Part shown: in pieces, positions 42,359 through 52,403 of the stretch
How the letters are laid out: every line of letters starts with the position of its first letter
Numbering within the stretch: the stretch's first letter is position 1
NCBI GenBank assembly: GCA_905478665.1
Contig: CAJQJL010000003.1
Location: 1 to 57,675, forward strand
Origin: an uncultured Flavobacteriales bacterium
Lineage (GTDB): Bacteria; Bacteroidota; Bacteroidia; Flavobacteriales_D; Crocinitomicaceae
Reading direction: 5' to 3'
DNA length: 57,675 bases
The notes under the pieces: generated by a model
What the model was told of the DNA's origin: nothing
What the model saw: only the letters and a program-made list of their open reading frames with translations
The model's database searches: none
Translations under genes and position numbers: made by a program

Positions 42359-43246
42359 ATGAAACCACAAAAATTACTATTAATCATCTTTTCTTTCGGT
42401 TTAACCGTTTCAAGTTTCGCGCAAACATGGAATACCTTTAACACAAATTATGGATATATTCAGTTAGGACCTGCCAATTCTCAATGGGCTCATATTTACA
42501 CTGATATGGATAAGTTCATCTTCAATAAAACCATTTACACATTTGATGGGTTCAGTGCCTACTCTTCAAACGACCTTAAACTTCAAACTGCTGGAGTCAC
42601 TCGTCTTTCGATTAAAAGGTCAAGCGGTAATGTAGGTATTGGCACAACGAACCCGTCAGAAAAACTAGAAGTCAACGGTAACATTTTAGTTCCAAGTGGA
42701 CATCGACTGAAAATTGGTACTGACAATCCTAATTCAGGCCATATTCAAATCCTCTCCTCTACTACTCAATACTATAACAACTACTGGGATATTAAAGGTA
42801 ACTTATACTTTAGACGGAATAACAACGGATCAAATCAAGGCGCCATCATGGCATTGCAGCAAGATGGAACGGTTACCATCAACGTATGGGAAAAATATGA
42901 CAATAGCATTGCGAATACGTCTGGCCACAAATTGATGGTTAATGGTGGAATTCTAGCTGAAAGAATTGAGATTATTGGAGACGTCCCAAATTCAGATTAC
43001 GTTTTTGAAGCAGACTATGATTTACCAACAATTGAAGACGTCAAAGATTACGTTCATAAAAACAAACATCTTCCTGGAATTCCTTCCGCAAATGAGTTCA
43101 ATATGAACGGTTACTGCATAGGAGAAATGGACGACATGCTTCTTCGTAAGGTTGAGGAATTGACTTTGTATGTAATAGAACTAAATGAAAAAGTTAACTC
43201 TCTTCAGAGAGAAAATGACTCTTTAAAGTCGGCCTCATCAAAATAA
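42359..43246 (+). CDS. Secreted tail-fiber-like surface protein
   Basis: 295 aa. Signal peptide 1-21 (ends SFAQ), a central GNVGIGTTNPSEKLEVNGNI motif (about 98-117) seen in Bacteroidota tail-fibre-like/peptidase S74-associated proteins, and a C-terminal ~80-residue region (YDLPTIEDVKDYVHKNKHLPGIPSANEF, then a coiled coil of MDDMLLRKVEELTLYVIELNEKVNSLQREN) which acts as an intramolecular-chaperone-like or trimerisation end. Function unknown. No T9SS sorting domain seen. Confidence 0.75.
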   Translation: MKPQKLLLIIFSFGLTVSSFAQTWNTFNTNYGYIQLGPANSQWAHIYTDMDKFIFNKTIYTFDGFSAYSSNDLKLQTAGVTRLSIKRSSGNVGIGTTNPSEKLEVNGNILVPSGHRLKIGTDNPNSGHIQILSSTTQYYNNYWDIKGNLYFRRNNNGSNQGAIMALQQDGTVTINVWEKYDNSIANTSGHKLMVNGGILAERIEIIGDVPNSDYVFEADYDLPTIEDVKDYVHKNKHLPGIPSANEFNMNGYCIGEMDDMLLRKVEELTLYVIELNEKVNSLQRENDSLKSASSK

Positions 43247-43275
43247 TCTGTATTCACAACATTAATCATAAAACT

Positions 43276-44904
43276 ATGAAGCGCAAATTGCTAATAATGT
43301 GCACCGCATTATTTTACAGTACACTGTATTCACAGCAGGTTACTATCTGTGCATCAGGAACTGGACAACCAGGGGGAAGTAACTTAACAAACCCAATCTA
43401 TATAACTGGCTGGAATCACACGTGCAATTGGGATCCATATTATCTAGTCTTTGAAGATCTGTTTGATGGCAATGAAGTTAATAAGTCTGTATGGGACCAT
43501 CACTATAAATGGGCAAACACCCTTTGTTGTGAAAACGAAAGCCAACTCTACGTTGAAGGCAATCGCAGTGTTGATAATGGAACGCTCCATTTATACGCTG
43601 ATGACCAACAGGTTTGGGGTAAAATGAAGGAATGGCTTGCTGACAATGTGATTGTCGAAGATGGATTACCAAACGGAAGGTTCTTCGATTATTCATCAGG
43701 CATGGTAGCAACAGACAAAAAATTTGGATACGGAAAGTATGAAATCATTTGTAAAATTCCAAAAGGTAAAGGGTTTTGGCCAGCCTTTTGGACTTTTGGC
43801 GCAGAAAAGGGCAATCAAAATTGGAATGAAATTGACGGGTTCGAATTCTGGAATGAGGAATCATATGTAGTCGGTCAAGGATGGCAATATGATGCATCAA
43901 AATTGGCAAAAATACCAAATCTAAATTCCCATTTCAATATCAATGGTGATAATTGGGCCTTCAACTGCGGAACCAAACATGAAACAGGAGTTGATTACTC
44001 AACCTCAATGCACAAATTCACCTTTATATATGACCCCTATAAGATTCAGTATTTCATCGATGATGTACTTGTGAGAATTACCTATCAATTATTTCGAGAC
44101 GTGGGAACCAGCTTTGATCCCGTTGAATGTTATGAACTAAACCTAAATAATCAAGGCACAGGCTATAGGGTAAACAGAGCGTTTCCTCAACATCCTGGTT
44201 CTCATATTATAGCAAACTTAGCAATTCAAGCGTGGAGTGATTTGCCAGACGCATCAACCAACTTTTCCAGTGAATATGAAATTGAATCAATTCGATACTA
44301 CAAACAACTTTCTTGTGTCCCAAATATTGTTTGCAATAACAATTCGGAGGCTGGTATCACGCTTGATCAATTTGATGTCCTTGTAGGAAACAACGTTACA
44401 CTGCAAAATAATGTTTATTTACAGGAACAATGGAGTGGTTCAAAACCATATAGAGGGCAGCTAGATGTTGTCGCGAAAAACTCAATTCAATTACTACCTG
44501 GTTTTTTTGTTGATCAAGGGAGTTCCTTTAAAGCAACTATCAACACAGGCCTCTGGGCATGTAAATCAAATGAAAATGTCACAGGTACAAATAGGGATTC
44601 AGAGGCACCTTTTGAATACATTAATATCGACGAAGAAAACAACTTACCAAGTTCTAATAGCTTTGAATTCACTATTTATCCCAACCCAACATCTAATGAG
44701 GTAACAATAAGGTCACTTGAAGAGGAATCTAACTTAGATGTACAAATCACCGATATAACTGGAAAAGTAGTTTACAGCGGAGAAATGAGAAACTCGCGTC
44801 AAATTGTGTGGGACTCAAATCAAGTAAGAAGTGGAACTTATTTAGTGACATTGTATGATCCGCAGACATCTCAAAAGAAAACAAAACTGCTAATTGTAAA
44901 TTAG
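43276..44904 (+). CDS. GH16 family endoglucanase/glycosidase with T9SS sorting domain
   Basis: 542 aa. Signal peptide 1-19. The GH16 catalytic domain spans about 50-330, with FEDLFDGNEVNKSVWDHHY near the start and the active-site motif NEIDGFEF (Glu185 nucleophile, Asp187, Glu190 acid/base), fitting ExDxxE. The beta-jellyroll would cut beta-1,3/1,4-glucans, laminarin or agar/carrageenan. A linker domain (about 340-430) precedes a type A T9SS sorting domain (IYPNPTSNEVTI, QVRSGTYLVTLYDPQ). Polymer-degrading surface or secreted enzyme. Own terminator at 44952. Confidence 0.9.
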   Translation: MKRKLLIMCTALFYSTLYSQQVTICASGTGQPGGSNLTNPIYITGWNHTCNWDPYYLVFEDLFDGNEVNKSVWDHHYKWANTLCCENESQLYVEGNRSVDNGTLHLYADDQQVWGKMKEWLADNVIVEDGLPNGRFFDYSSGMVATDKKFGYGKYEIICKIPKGKGFWPAFWTFGAEKGNQNWNEIDGFEFWNEESYVVGQGWQYDASKLAKIPNLNSHFNINGDNWAFNCGTKHETGVDYSTSMHKFTFIYDPYKIQYFIDDVLVRITYQLFRDVGTSFDPVECYELNLNNQGTGYRVNRAFPQHPGSHIIANLAIQAWSDLPDASTNFSSEYEIESIRYYKQLSCVPNIVCNNNSEAGITLDQFDVLVGNNVTLQNNVYLQEQWSGSKPYRGQLDVVAKNSIQLLPGFFVDQGSSFKATINTGLWACKSNENVTGTNRDSEAPFEYINIDEENNLPSSNSFEFTIYPNPTSNEVTIRSLEEESNLDVQITDITGKVVYSGEMRNSRQIVWDSNQVRSGTYLVTLYDPQTSQKKTKLLIVN

Positions 44905-44951
44905 TCAATTCGCATCTAATAATTATCACAAACATAACCACTATTCAATCT

Positions 44952-44990
44952 AACAAGAAAGCCGCTTGATGTTCAGGCGACTTTCTTGTT
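44952..44990 (+). terminator. Terminator after the GH16 gene
   Basis: AACAAGAAAG (44952-44961) pairs with CTTTCTTGTT (44981-44990), extended by CGC/GCG; T-rich tail follows. Confidence 0.85.
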
Positions 44991-45142
44991 TTCTATATTC
45001 TGAGCTCGAAAAAACACTTTAGATAAGGCAAGCTCACAAAGTTCATTTCACATTTGAAAAAATCCAAGATACTTTATTCGAAGAACATCGCTCAAATCAA
45101 GCACACAACTCCTATTCAAGAATTTTCATATTTTTACATCCC

Positions 45143-45607
45143 GTGCGTACGAACAGAAACATACTGTCATTTTTTTTACTGAGCATTTATTGTTTTGTCG
45201 TTTTACATGCTGTTATCCCTCATTTTCACCTCTCAACAGAGGCGCATACCGAAGAGGCACATGCACATCATACTCACACTGGAACGCACGGACATTCACA
45301 TCAGCACAGCGCCCTAGAATCTTCAAACGCTAATTGGCTGGAAGCGATTATCGGGATTTTCGCTGACTTTGATCACATCGATATTTGCGATGATGATCAT
45401 GCTGATTGCATTATTCAAACCGCAACAGAATCCTTTAATGGGATAACAAAAACGCCTGCGAAGTCAATTGACCTTGCGTTTGTTAGCAACCCCTTTTCGG
45501 TCATTCAACCGCGTGAAGCGATCAGAAACTACGATCCTCCAGCACTCATTTATACGTGTCTTGAGCAGCACGCCGACCCCTTAAGAGGTCCGCCATCCCT
45601 TTCATAA
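45143..45607 (+). CDS. His-rich metal-associated protein with RGPP-type C-terminus
   Basis: 154 aa, GTG start. N-terminal hydrophobic segment (about 7-24), a His-rich run (HLSTEAHTEEAHAHHTHTGT, then HGHSHQHS) at about 30-58, a middle region with DFDHIDICDDDHADC and a C-terminal RGPPSLS, a motif common to small Bacteroidota proteins placed in front of heavy-metal RND clusters. Analogous in position and layout to HYC_CC_PP proteins. Likely binds Zn/Cu/Co-type ions in the periplasm. First gene of the efflux cluster. Confidence 0.75.
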   Translation: MRTNRNILSFFLLSIYCFVVLHAVIPHFHLSTEAHTEEAHAHHTHTGTHGHSHQHSALESSNANWLEAIIGIFADFDHIDICDDDHADCIIQTATESFNGITKTPAKSIDLAFVSNPFSVIQPREAIRNYDPPALIYTCLEQHADPLRGPPSLS

Positions 45608-45709
45608 TTCAAGACTATGTCTTAAGTCGCATTTGCTGAATTAGCACGGGCTGACCTTTCACCTATTTTTTTTCAAGTCTCTGCAAAGAGCACATTAATT
45701 TATTGCGTC

Positions 45710-46888
45710 ATGCATACATATTTCGCTACGTTTCTAATCCTAGTTACGACGGTTTCCGTTTCAGCACAAAACAACTTGGATCGGACACTTTCATCTGTTC
45801 GGGAAAAGAACAAAACCATCATTGCCGCCAAACAAAATGTGGCTACGGCACAACTCGGTAATCACGCTGGGTTGACTCCTGAAAACCCATCTGTTTCGGC
45901 AGATTACCTAATTGGAAGACCCGTTGAAGGAGGAGACCAATTTGATTTCACCATCACCCAGGGGTTTGATTTCCCCACAGTTTATTCACACAAGAAAAAC
46001 ATGGCAAATCAGCAGGATGAGTTATCTACAATCGGATTGCGTGGAGTGGAACAAGAGGTGTTGTTAGAGGCAAAGATCACCTACCTCGAATTGATTCATC
46101 TCAACCGTCAAAAACAAACACTGGAAAAGCGGACCGCCAATTCTACTGAGCTTGTTGCCAACTATCAAAAGAAGTACGATGCTGAGCAAATCAGTGGGCT
46201 TGAACTCAACAAAGCCAAACTGCAATTGTTGAATTTCCAATCAGAACTCCGAACGATTGAGAGCCAGGTTGAAGTAAAAACCCAACACCTTACTGAGTTA
46301 AATGGAGGACTTGAACTAAGTATCAATGATTTGGTATACCCCGTAGAGCCAGTTGTTCCAGACTTTAATACCCTGGAAGCTTTAATTGAGGAGGTTGATC
46401 CGCAGCTGTTATGGTTGAATCAACAGGCTGTAATGAACCAAACGCAAGTTAAAATCCGTAAAGCGATGGCACTGCCCAAACTTGAAACAGGTTATCACTA
46501 TCAATCGGTACTTGGACAGGTGTTTAATGGGATTCATTTTGGTTTAACCATTCCGATTTGGGAACATAAAAATACCGTGAAGCATGCAGGTGCCAATGTT
46601 CAACTCACCAACTTAAGACTGGAAGAACATAAAGTTGAACACTATTTTGAGATCAAAGAACTTTACCACAACTATGAAACAATGAAAAAAATGCTGACTG
46701 ACTATTCTGAATTATTGGACGGTTTGAACAGCGAAGAAATCTTAAATAAATCATTGGAACTTGGCGAAATTGACTTTATCACCTATGTCATGGAGCTTCA
46801 ATACTATTATACCTTTCACGACCAATTACGGGCAGTCGAAAAAGACTACCAAGTAGCCTTGGCAAAATTATTTAGACATGAATTATAA
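45710..46888 (+). CDS. TolC-family outer-membrane efflux protein (CzcC/CusC-like)
   Basis: 392 aa. Signal peptide 1-18 (ends SAQN), then two outer-membrane efflux (OEP) repeats made of long helices with heptad pattern; features such as RTANSTELVANYQKKYDAEQISGLELNKAKLQLLNFQSELRT and GLTIPIWEHKN. Forms the channel with the adaptor and RND pump encoded next. Ends 10 bases before the start of the His-rich lipoprotein. Confidence 0.93.
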   Translation: MHTYFATFLILVTTVSVSAQNNLDRTLSSVREKNKTIIAAKQNVATAQLGNHAGLTPENPSVSADYLIGRPVEGGDQFDFTITQGFDFPTVYSHKKNMANQQDELSTIGLRGVEQEVLLEAKITYLELIHLNRQKQTLEKRTANSTELVANYQKKYDAEQISGLELNKAKLQLLNFQSELRTIESQVEVKTQHLTELNGGLELSINDLVYPVEPVVPDFNTLEALIEEVDPQLLWLNQQAVMNQTQVKIRKAMALPKLETGYHYQSVLGQVFNGIHFGLTIPIWEHKNTVKHAGANVQLTNLRLEEHKVEHYFEIKELYHNYETMKKMLTDYSELLDGLNSEEILNKSLELGEIDFITYVMELQYYYTFHDQLRAVEKDYQVALAKLFRHEL

Positions 46889-46898
46889 AAATCCACTT

Positions 46899-47138
46899 AT
46901 GAAAAATCTAGCAATCATCATCTGCGCAGCAACGTTTAGTTTCACAGCTTGCACGGGCTCAGACCACGGACACGATCACGATCATGATGGTCACGCACAC
47001 GGCGAGGATGGAACGCACAACCATGATCACGAAGGAGATGATGCACACCACCAAGAGGAATTTACCGTTGGCGAAGACAGCACAACAATGCATGATCACG
47101 ATCACGATGGTTCGGAACACCATTCACATGAACATTAA
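46899..47138 (+). CDS. His/Asp-rich small lipoprotein
   Basis: 79 aa from the ATG at 46899 (an ATG at 46878 overlaps the TolC gene end). Lipobox SFTAC, then an extreme His/Asp/Glu-rich tail (GHDHDHDGHAHGEDG, HDHEGDDAHHQ, HDHDHDGSEHHSHEH). No folded domain. Predicted periplasmic metal sponge that feeds or buffers the efflux pump. The GATCAC/GATGGT-type repeats make a second frame open across it, which is a shadow. Confidence 0.75.
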   Translation: MKNLAIIICAATFSFTACTGSDHGHDHDHDGHAHGEDGTHNHDHEGDDAHHQEEFTVGEDSTTMHDHDHDGSEHHSHEH

Positions 47139-47148
47139 GCAGAACATT

Positions 47149-48636
47149 ATGCGAACCACAACCTTATTTACATTCGGACTTCTTGCCCTGTTCCTATTTG
47201 CATGTCAGGAAGCAGAAGAACACGACCACGCCGAAGAAGAAATTACGGTCTCTCACACCGTCTGGACTGAGAAATCGGAGCTCTTCGTTGAATTTGAACC
47301 ACTGATAGTTGGAGAACTCACGCTGTTTTTAGCACACTTCTCTGATATGGAAACCTTCCACGCGGTTGAGAAAGGAGAGCTAACGGTAAGTCTGACTAAA
47401 GGAACCAATGGCATTCGGAACACCGTTTCTGAGCCATCCTCTCCTGGCATCTTCACACCAACATTGCAACCCAAAGAAGCGGGCGTTTATACACTCACTT
47501 TTGAACTCACCACTCCGACCTTCTCAGATAAAATTATCATCGAGGATGTTACCGTATATGCGACGCATGCCGCAGCAGAAAAGGCAATTGGTCATGAAGA
47601 AGAAAACCCAAATGAGATAGGATTCCTGAAAGAACAAGCTTGGAAAATTGAATTTGCCAACGCACCCGTTACACGCGATACTGTGCATGAAATCATTAAT
47701 ACAGGTGGACAAATTCTCCCAGCTCAAGGCGACGAAAAAGTGATCACAGCAACCACAAGCGGCATCGTTGTTTACAACTCAACGCGCACAATGATTGGAT
47801 CAGAAGTTTCTTCAGGACAACTCCTCTTTAGCGTTATTGGTGGAAATATGACGGACCACAACGTAAAAACACACTTTTTACAGGCAAAATCCAACTACAC
47901 GCAAGCGAAGTCTAATTACGACAGGAAGCAAAAGCTCTATAATTCAAAGGCAATTTCAAAAGCAGACTATGAAGAAGCACAACTGGCCTTCCAGCTAGCC
48001 GAAAGTGAATACCAGAACCTTGCTTCTAACTACGGAAACGGAGGAAAATCAATCAAGTCCCCTTCCATGGGCTACATTAAACATTTGTACAAGACAGAAG
48101 GTGAGTTTGTGGAAGCTGGTGAACCTTTGGCGGTGATAACGCAAAACAAGCGCCTCACCATTCAAGCCAATGTTGGTCAGAAAGATTACACCAAACTCAA
48201 CAGCGCGATTTCCGCAAATTTCCTATTCAATGGAAAACCTTACGCTATTGAAGATTTCAACGGAAAACTAATCTCTTATGGCAAAAGCGTCAGCAGTGAG
48301 CACCCTAAAATTCCCGTTTATTTTGAATTGGACAATCAAGGAGAACTCCTTCCTGGCAGCTATATCGAAGTTTGGATTCACGGAACACAGCGTGGCACGG
48401 CTTTAAGAATTCCCACCTCGGCATTGCTGGAAAACTATGGTGCATACAGCGTCATCGTGCAGGCCGCTGGAGAGAGTTTTGAGAAAAGAGATATTAAAAT
48501 TGGTGTTTCGGACGGTAAATATGTTGAAGTCATTTCAGGATTAGAAGAAGGTGAACGCGTTGTAACGAAAGGCGCCTATCAAGTCAAAATGGCCTCGATG
48601 AGTGGAGAGATTCCAGCACACAGTCACGCACATTAA
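47149..48636 (+). CDS. RND efflux periplasmic adaptor subunit (CzcB/CusB-like)
   Basis: 495 aa from the ATG at 47149. The same frame is open back to 46984, but that part overlies the His-rich gene. Lipobox ALFLFAC (Cys18). An extra N-terminal beta domain (about 25-150, HTVWTEKSELFVEFEP) of the kind found on heavy-metal adaptors precedes the barrel-sandwich/hairpin region (SGIVVYNSTRTMIGSEV; coiled-coil ~230-300) and the C-terminal membrane-proximal domain (ALLENYGAYSVIVQ, then EVISGLEEGERVVTKGAYQVK). It ends in HSHAH. Links the pump at 48649 to the TolC protein. Confidence 0.92.
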   Translation: MRTTTLFTFGLLALFLFACQEAEEHDHAEEEITVSHTVWTEKSELFVEFEPLIVGELTLFLAHFSDMETFHAVEKGELTVSLTKGTNGIRNTVSEPSSPGIFTPTLQPKEAGVYTLTFELTTPTFSDKIIIEDVTVYATHAAAEKAIGHEEENPNEIGFLKEQAWKIEFANAPVTRDTVHEIINTGGQILPAQGDEKVITATTSGIVVYNSTRTMIGSEVSSGQLLFSVIGGNMTDHNVKTHFLQAKSNYTQAKSNYDRKQKLYNSKAISKADYEEAQLAFQLAESEYQNLASNYGNGGKSIKSPSMGYIKHLYKTEGEFVEAGEPLAVITQNKRLTIQANVGQKDYTKLNSAISANFLFNGKPYAIEDFNGKLISYGKSVSSEHPKIPVYFELDNQGELLPGSYIEVWIHGTQRGTALRIPTSALLENYGAYSVIVQAAGESFEKRDIKIGVSDGKYVEVISGLEEGERVVTKGAYQVKMASMSGEIPAHSHAH

Positions 48637-48648
48637 TTCTCGTAAAAG

Positions 48649-51600
48649 ATGCTGAATAAAATATTAGAAGCCTCCCTGAAGAACCGTTTTCTTGTCCTGC
48701 TCATTGCGGTGGGGTTAACGCTTACGGGAATCAGTGTAATTCGAAATATGGATCTGGATTTATTTCCAGATTTAACGGCGCCAACCGTTGCAATACTCAC
48801 TGAGTCGCACGGAATGGAAGCTGAAGAGGTCGAGAAACTCGTCACCTTTCAAATTGAAACAGGGCTGAATGGCTCCACGGATGTCCGTAGAATTCGCTCT
48901 TCGTCCGCAGCTGGAATTTCTATTGTTTGGGTTGAGTTTGATTGGGGAACCGATATCTACAAGGCTCGACAAATCGTTAGTGAAAAAATTCCGTCTATTC
49001 GGGAAAAACTTCCGCAAGGAGTGGGAGAGCCAACCTTGGCACCCGTCTCGTCCATTATGGGAGAGATTATGCTGCTTTCGGTAACTTCCGACACGATTCC
49101 ACCCATGGAATTGAGAACCATTGCCGATTGGGAAATTCGACCGCGCATAAAAGCGATCAGCGGAATTGCCAACGTCGTCGTTATTGGTGGAGAGTACAAG
49201 CAATATCAAATTCTTGCTTCCCCTTCCAAACTGGATTATTACAACGTTTCCCTCCATGAATTGGAAGTGGCAGGACAGAAATCCAACGCTAGTGCCACAG
49301 GAGGGTTCTATACCGAGTTCGGAAATCGCTACGTCATCAAAGGAGATGGTAGAATCCAATCTACAGAAGAAATTGCGCGTGCATTCGTCAAAATGAAAGG
49401 CGATCAACCCATAACCATAGGTGACGTTGCCGAAGTGAGAATTGGCAGCGCAGATAAAATTGGAGACGGTTCAAAAAATTGCAGTCCAGCGGTGATCATG
49501 ACCATTACAAAACAGCCGCAAACCAATACGCTGGAATTGACCGAAAGCCTTGACTCCGCAATTGATGAACTACAGGCCTCTCTACCCAAGGGCGTTGAAA
49601 TCAACCGCAACATTTTCAGACAAGCAGATTTCATTGAAGCTTCGGTCAGCAATCTGCAACAAACCTTAATGGAAGGTGCCTTTTTCGTGGTGATTGTCTT
49701 GTTTTTATTTCTGATGAACTGGCGGACCACCATCATCTCTTTGCTGGCCATTCCGCTTTCATTAATTGTTTCCTTCATTGTCTTAAAAGCAATGGGCTAC
49801 ACCATCAACACGATGAGTTTAGGGGGAATGGCGATTGCCATCGGCGCGCTGGTAGATGATGCCATTATTGATGTAGAAAACGTGTTCAAAAGGCTGCGCG
49901 AGAACATTCGAAAGTCACTTGATGAACGCCAATCGGTGCTAAAAATCGTGCTTGAAGCGTCCAAAGAAATCAGAAGCTCGATCATTATTGCAACGCTTAT
50001 TATCATCGTATCCTTTATTCCCCTCTTCTTCCTCGGAGGAATGGAAGGACGCTTGCTAAAACCACTTGGAATTGCTTTCGTCGTTTCCGTTTTGACTTCC
50101 TTATTGGTTGCCGTTACGGTAACGCCTGTTCTTTGCAGCTACCTGTTGAAAAACGAAAAACTCCTCTTAAAACAATCGGATGGAACACGCGCCGAGCGCT
50201 TTCTACGGCGAATTTACGAGGCAACATTACTACGCTTTCTGAAAATCCCAAAACTGACCATCTTCTCAACGATCCTAGTCTTTGGATTTAGTTTATGGAT
50301 CGCCTCAGGCTTGGGAAGAAGTTTCCTTCCTGAGTTCAACGAAGGCTCTTTGGTCATTAGCATCGACGGCCCACCTTCAATGTCGCTGGAAGAAAGCAAT
50401 AAAGTTGGACGGATGGCGGAGAACATTCTCCTATCGGCTGATGAAATTGACATTGTTACCCGACGAACGGGACGCGCAGAATTAGATGAACATGCCTTGG
50501 GCGTTAACACTTCAGAAATTGAAGCTCCATTTGTTTTAGGGGAACGATCCCAAGATGCTTTTCTGGCAGACCTGCGTGAGAAATTGACCGCTGTTCCAGG
50601 TGTCAGCATTACCATCGGAATGCCCATTGCTCACCGTATCGACCATATGCTATCAGGCACGCGCGCCAACATTGCCATTAAAGTCTTCGGACCAGATTTG
50701 AACAAGTTGTTTACACTGTGCAACGACATCAAGAGCAACATTTCAGCAATTGACGGGGTGGTAGATGTCGCCGTTGAGCAACAGGTAGAGGTTCCACAGA
50801 TTCGCATTGTCCCTAACACAGAACTACTCACTAGACATCAATTGACCGTCGCGGACTTTACGCATTTTGTAGATGTCGCGTTTGCTGGAGAAATGGTTTC
50901 TGATGTTTACGAAGGAAACAGAAGCTTTGACATGGTGGTTCGTTTTGATACAACCGCTCGCGGAAGCATAGAGAACATAGAATCCGCATTGATCGACTTG
51001 CCGCAGGGCGGTAAAATTCAACTGCAACAACTCGCAGAAGTGAAATCGGTGAGCACGCCGAATACCATCAACCGCGAAAACGTACAGCGAAAAGTAATTG
51101 TCTCTGCCAACGTAAGCGAGCGAGATCTCCGTGGTGCAGTTACCGAAATTCAGAACACGATCGGAGAGAATATGACGATCCCGAACGGATATCGCATTGA
51201 GTACGGCGGTCAGTTTGAAAGTGAAGAAAAGGCTTCAAAACTCCTTTTGGTTACTTCTCTTTTAGCAGTGCTTGTCATCTTCTTGTTACTTTACTTCGAA
51301 TTCAAAAACTTCAAGCTATCAGCGATTGTCCTCCTTAATTTACCTTTGGCATTAATCGGTGGAATTTTTATTGTCTACTTCACCTCAGGGATTGTTTCCA
51401 TTGCCTCAACCATTGGTTTTATCAGTCTCTTTGGAATTGCGACACGCAACGGAATCCTCCTGATCTCACGCTACCAAAAACTGCAGGGAACGGGGTTGAA
51501 AACGCATGAACTAATCGTAAAAGGGTCTATCGATCGCTTAAATCCTATATTGATGACTGCACTTACAACAGCGTTGGCATTGATTCCACTAGCCCTTAAA

Positions 51601-51729
51601 GGTTCCGAAGCTGGAAATGAAATCCAAAGTCCAATGGCAATTGTTATCTTAGGTGGTCTATTGACAGCTACGTTCTTAAACGTCTTCGTTGTTCCGTGTG
51701 TGTACCTGTTGATGAAAAACAAAAATTGA
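48649..51729 (+). CDS. Heavy-metal efflux RND pump (CzcA/CusA family, HME5-like)
   Basis: 1026 aa, about the family length. 12 TM in the RND arrangement: TM1 near 12-30, porter loops ~35-330 and ~560-855. The TM4 signature AIGALVDDAIIDVENVFKRL (about 398-417) carries the proton-relay aspartates. This signature resembles the HME5 subgroup rather than CusA (AIGAMVDAAIVMIEN) or CzcA-Zn (DFGIIVDGAVVIVEN), so the metal is uncertain: Cu/Ag, Zn or Co. Works with the TolC and adaptor proteins in a tripartite pump. Confidence 0.94.
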   Translation: MLNKILEASLKNRFLVLLIAVGLTLTGISVIRNMDLDLFPDLTAPTVAILTESHGMEAEEVEKLVTFQIETGLNGSTDVRRIRSSSAAGISIVWVEFDWGTDIYKARQIVSEKIPSIREKLPQGVGEPTLAPVSSIMGEIMLLSVTSDTIPPMELRTIADWEIRPRIKAISGIANVVVIGGEYKQYQILASPSKLDYYNVSLHELEVAGQKSNASATGGFYTEFGNRYVIKGDGRIQSTEEIARAFVKMKGDQPITIGDVAEVRIGSADKIGDGSKNCSPAVIMTITKQPQTNTLELTESLDSAIDELQASLPKGVEINRNIFRQADFIEASVSNLQQTLMEGAFFVVIVLFLFLMNWRTTIISLLAIPLSLIVSFIVLKAMGYTINTMSLGGMAIAIGALVDDAIIDVENVFKRLRENIRKSLDERQSVLKIVLEASKEIRSSIIIATLIIIVSFIPLFFLGGMEGRLLKPLGIAFVVSVLTSLLVAVTVTPVLCSYLLKNEKLLLKQSDGTRAERFLRRIYEATLLRFLKIPKLTIFSTILVFGFSLWIASGLGRSFLPEFNEGSLVISIDGPPSMSLEESNKVGRMAENILLSADEIDIVTRRTGRAELDEHALGVNTSEIEAPFVLGERSQDAFLADLREKLTAVPGVSITIGMPIAHRIDHMLSGTRANIAIKVFGPDLNKLFTLCNDIKSNISAIDGVVDVAVEQQVEVPQIRIVPNTELLTRHQLTVADFTHFVDVAFAGEMVSDVYEGNRSFDMVVRFDTTARGSIENIESALIDLPQGGKIQLQQLAEVKSVSTPNTINRENVQRKVIVSANVSERDLRGAVTEIQNTIGENMTIPNGYRIEYGGQFESEEKASKLLLVTSLLAVLVIFLLLYFEFKNFKLSAIVLLNLPLALIGGIFIVYFTSGIVSIASTIGFISLFGIATRNGILLISRYQKLQGTGLKTHELIVKGSIDRLNPILMTALTTALALIPLALKGSEAGNEIQSPMAIVILGGLLTATFLNVFVVPCVYLLMKNKN

Positions 51730-51741
51730 AACTGAAGAAGA

Positions 51742-52266
51742 ATGAGTACACCTGTGAATTATTCAAAAATCATCGACGAACTAGCGAAGAATAGAAGCAC
51801 TTATGAAACCTTGTTGCGTGACGTTTCGGATGAAGAAGCGCTTTGGAAACAGCAATCGGACAAATGGAGTCTTCTGGAAATTGTTTGCCATCTCTACGAT
51901 GAGGAGCGGGAAGATTTTCGCGCACGAACGCAACATGTTCTTGAAATTCCCAATGAGATAATGCCTTCCATCAATCCAACGGCATGGGCACAAGAACGCG
52001 CGTACATGAAGCAAAACTATACTGATACGCTGGAAAAATTTCTGAAGGAACGTGAGCAATCCATTGAGTGGTTAGAATCACTTCTCACACCAAAATGGGA
52101 CAACACCTATCATCACCCAACATTGGGCGAGATGTCCGCCAAACTGTTTTTATCCAATTGGCTGGCACATGATTATCTTCATACACGGCAAATATTGCGG
52201 CTCAAGTTTGATTATCTGAAGCATCTTTCGGATGAGAACTTGAAGTATGCTGGTGGGGAATTGTAG
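51742..52266 (+). CDS. DinB family protein
   Basis: 174 aa four-helix-bundle protein. The likely metal-binding His triad is His50 (KWSLLEIVCHLYDEE), His143 and His147 (NWLAHDYLHTRQ). DinB/YfiT-fold proteins are metal-dependent transferases or detoxification enzymes using bacillithiol or similar thiols, with unknown substrate here. 12 bases after the RND pump gene, so perhaps co-transcribed. Confidence 0.9.
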   Translation: MSTPVNYSKIIDELAKNRSTYETLLRDVSDEEALWKQQSDKWSLLEIVCHLYDEEREDFRARTQHVLEIPNEIMPSINPTAWAQERAYMKQNYTDTLEKFLKEREQSIEWLESLLTPKWDNTYHHPTLGEMSAKLFLSNWLAHDYLHTRQILRLKFDYLKHLSDENLKYAGGEL

Positions 52267-52403
52267 GGTGCTGTAGGAAAGAGATAGGTTATTTTTTAAT
52301 TGGTGAAGGCGATAATTGATACATTAGTGGTGTAAAGAGAGTGTTTATTGTCAATTACCCAAAACCTTGGTAAAAAAGCATAAATAAAAAGGCCAAATCA
52401 ACT

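Noticed and set aside
46984-47148. Longer N-terminus of the RND adaptor
   Set aside because: It is a shadow in another frame of the His-rich lipoprotein gene; the lipobox right after the ATG at 47149 fixes the start.
48772-49407. 211-aa minus-strand frame within the RND pump gene
   Set aside because: It is antisense to a highly conserved pump and has no independent support.
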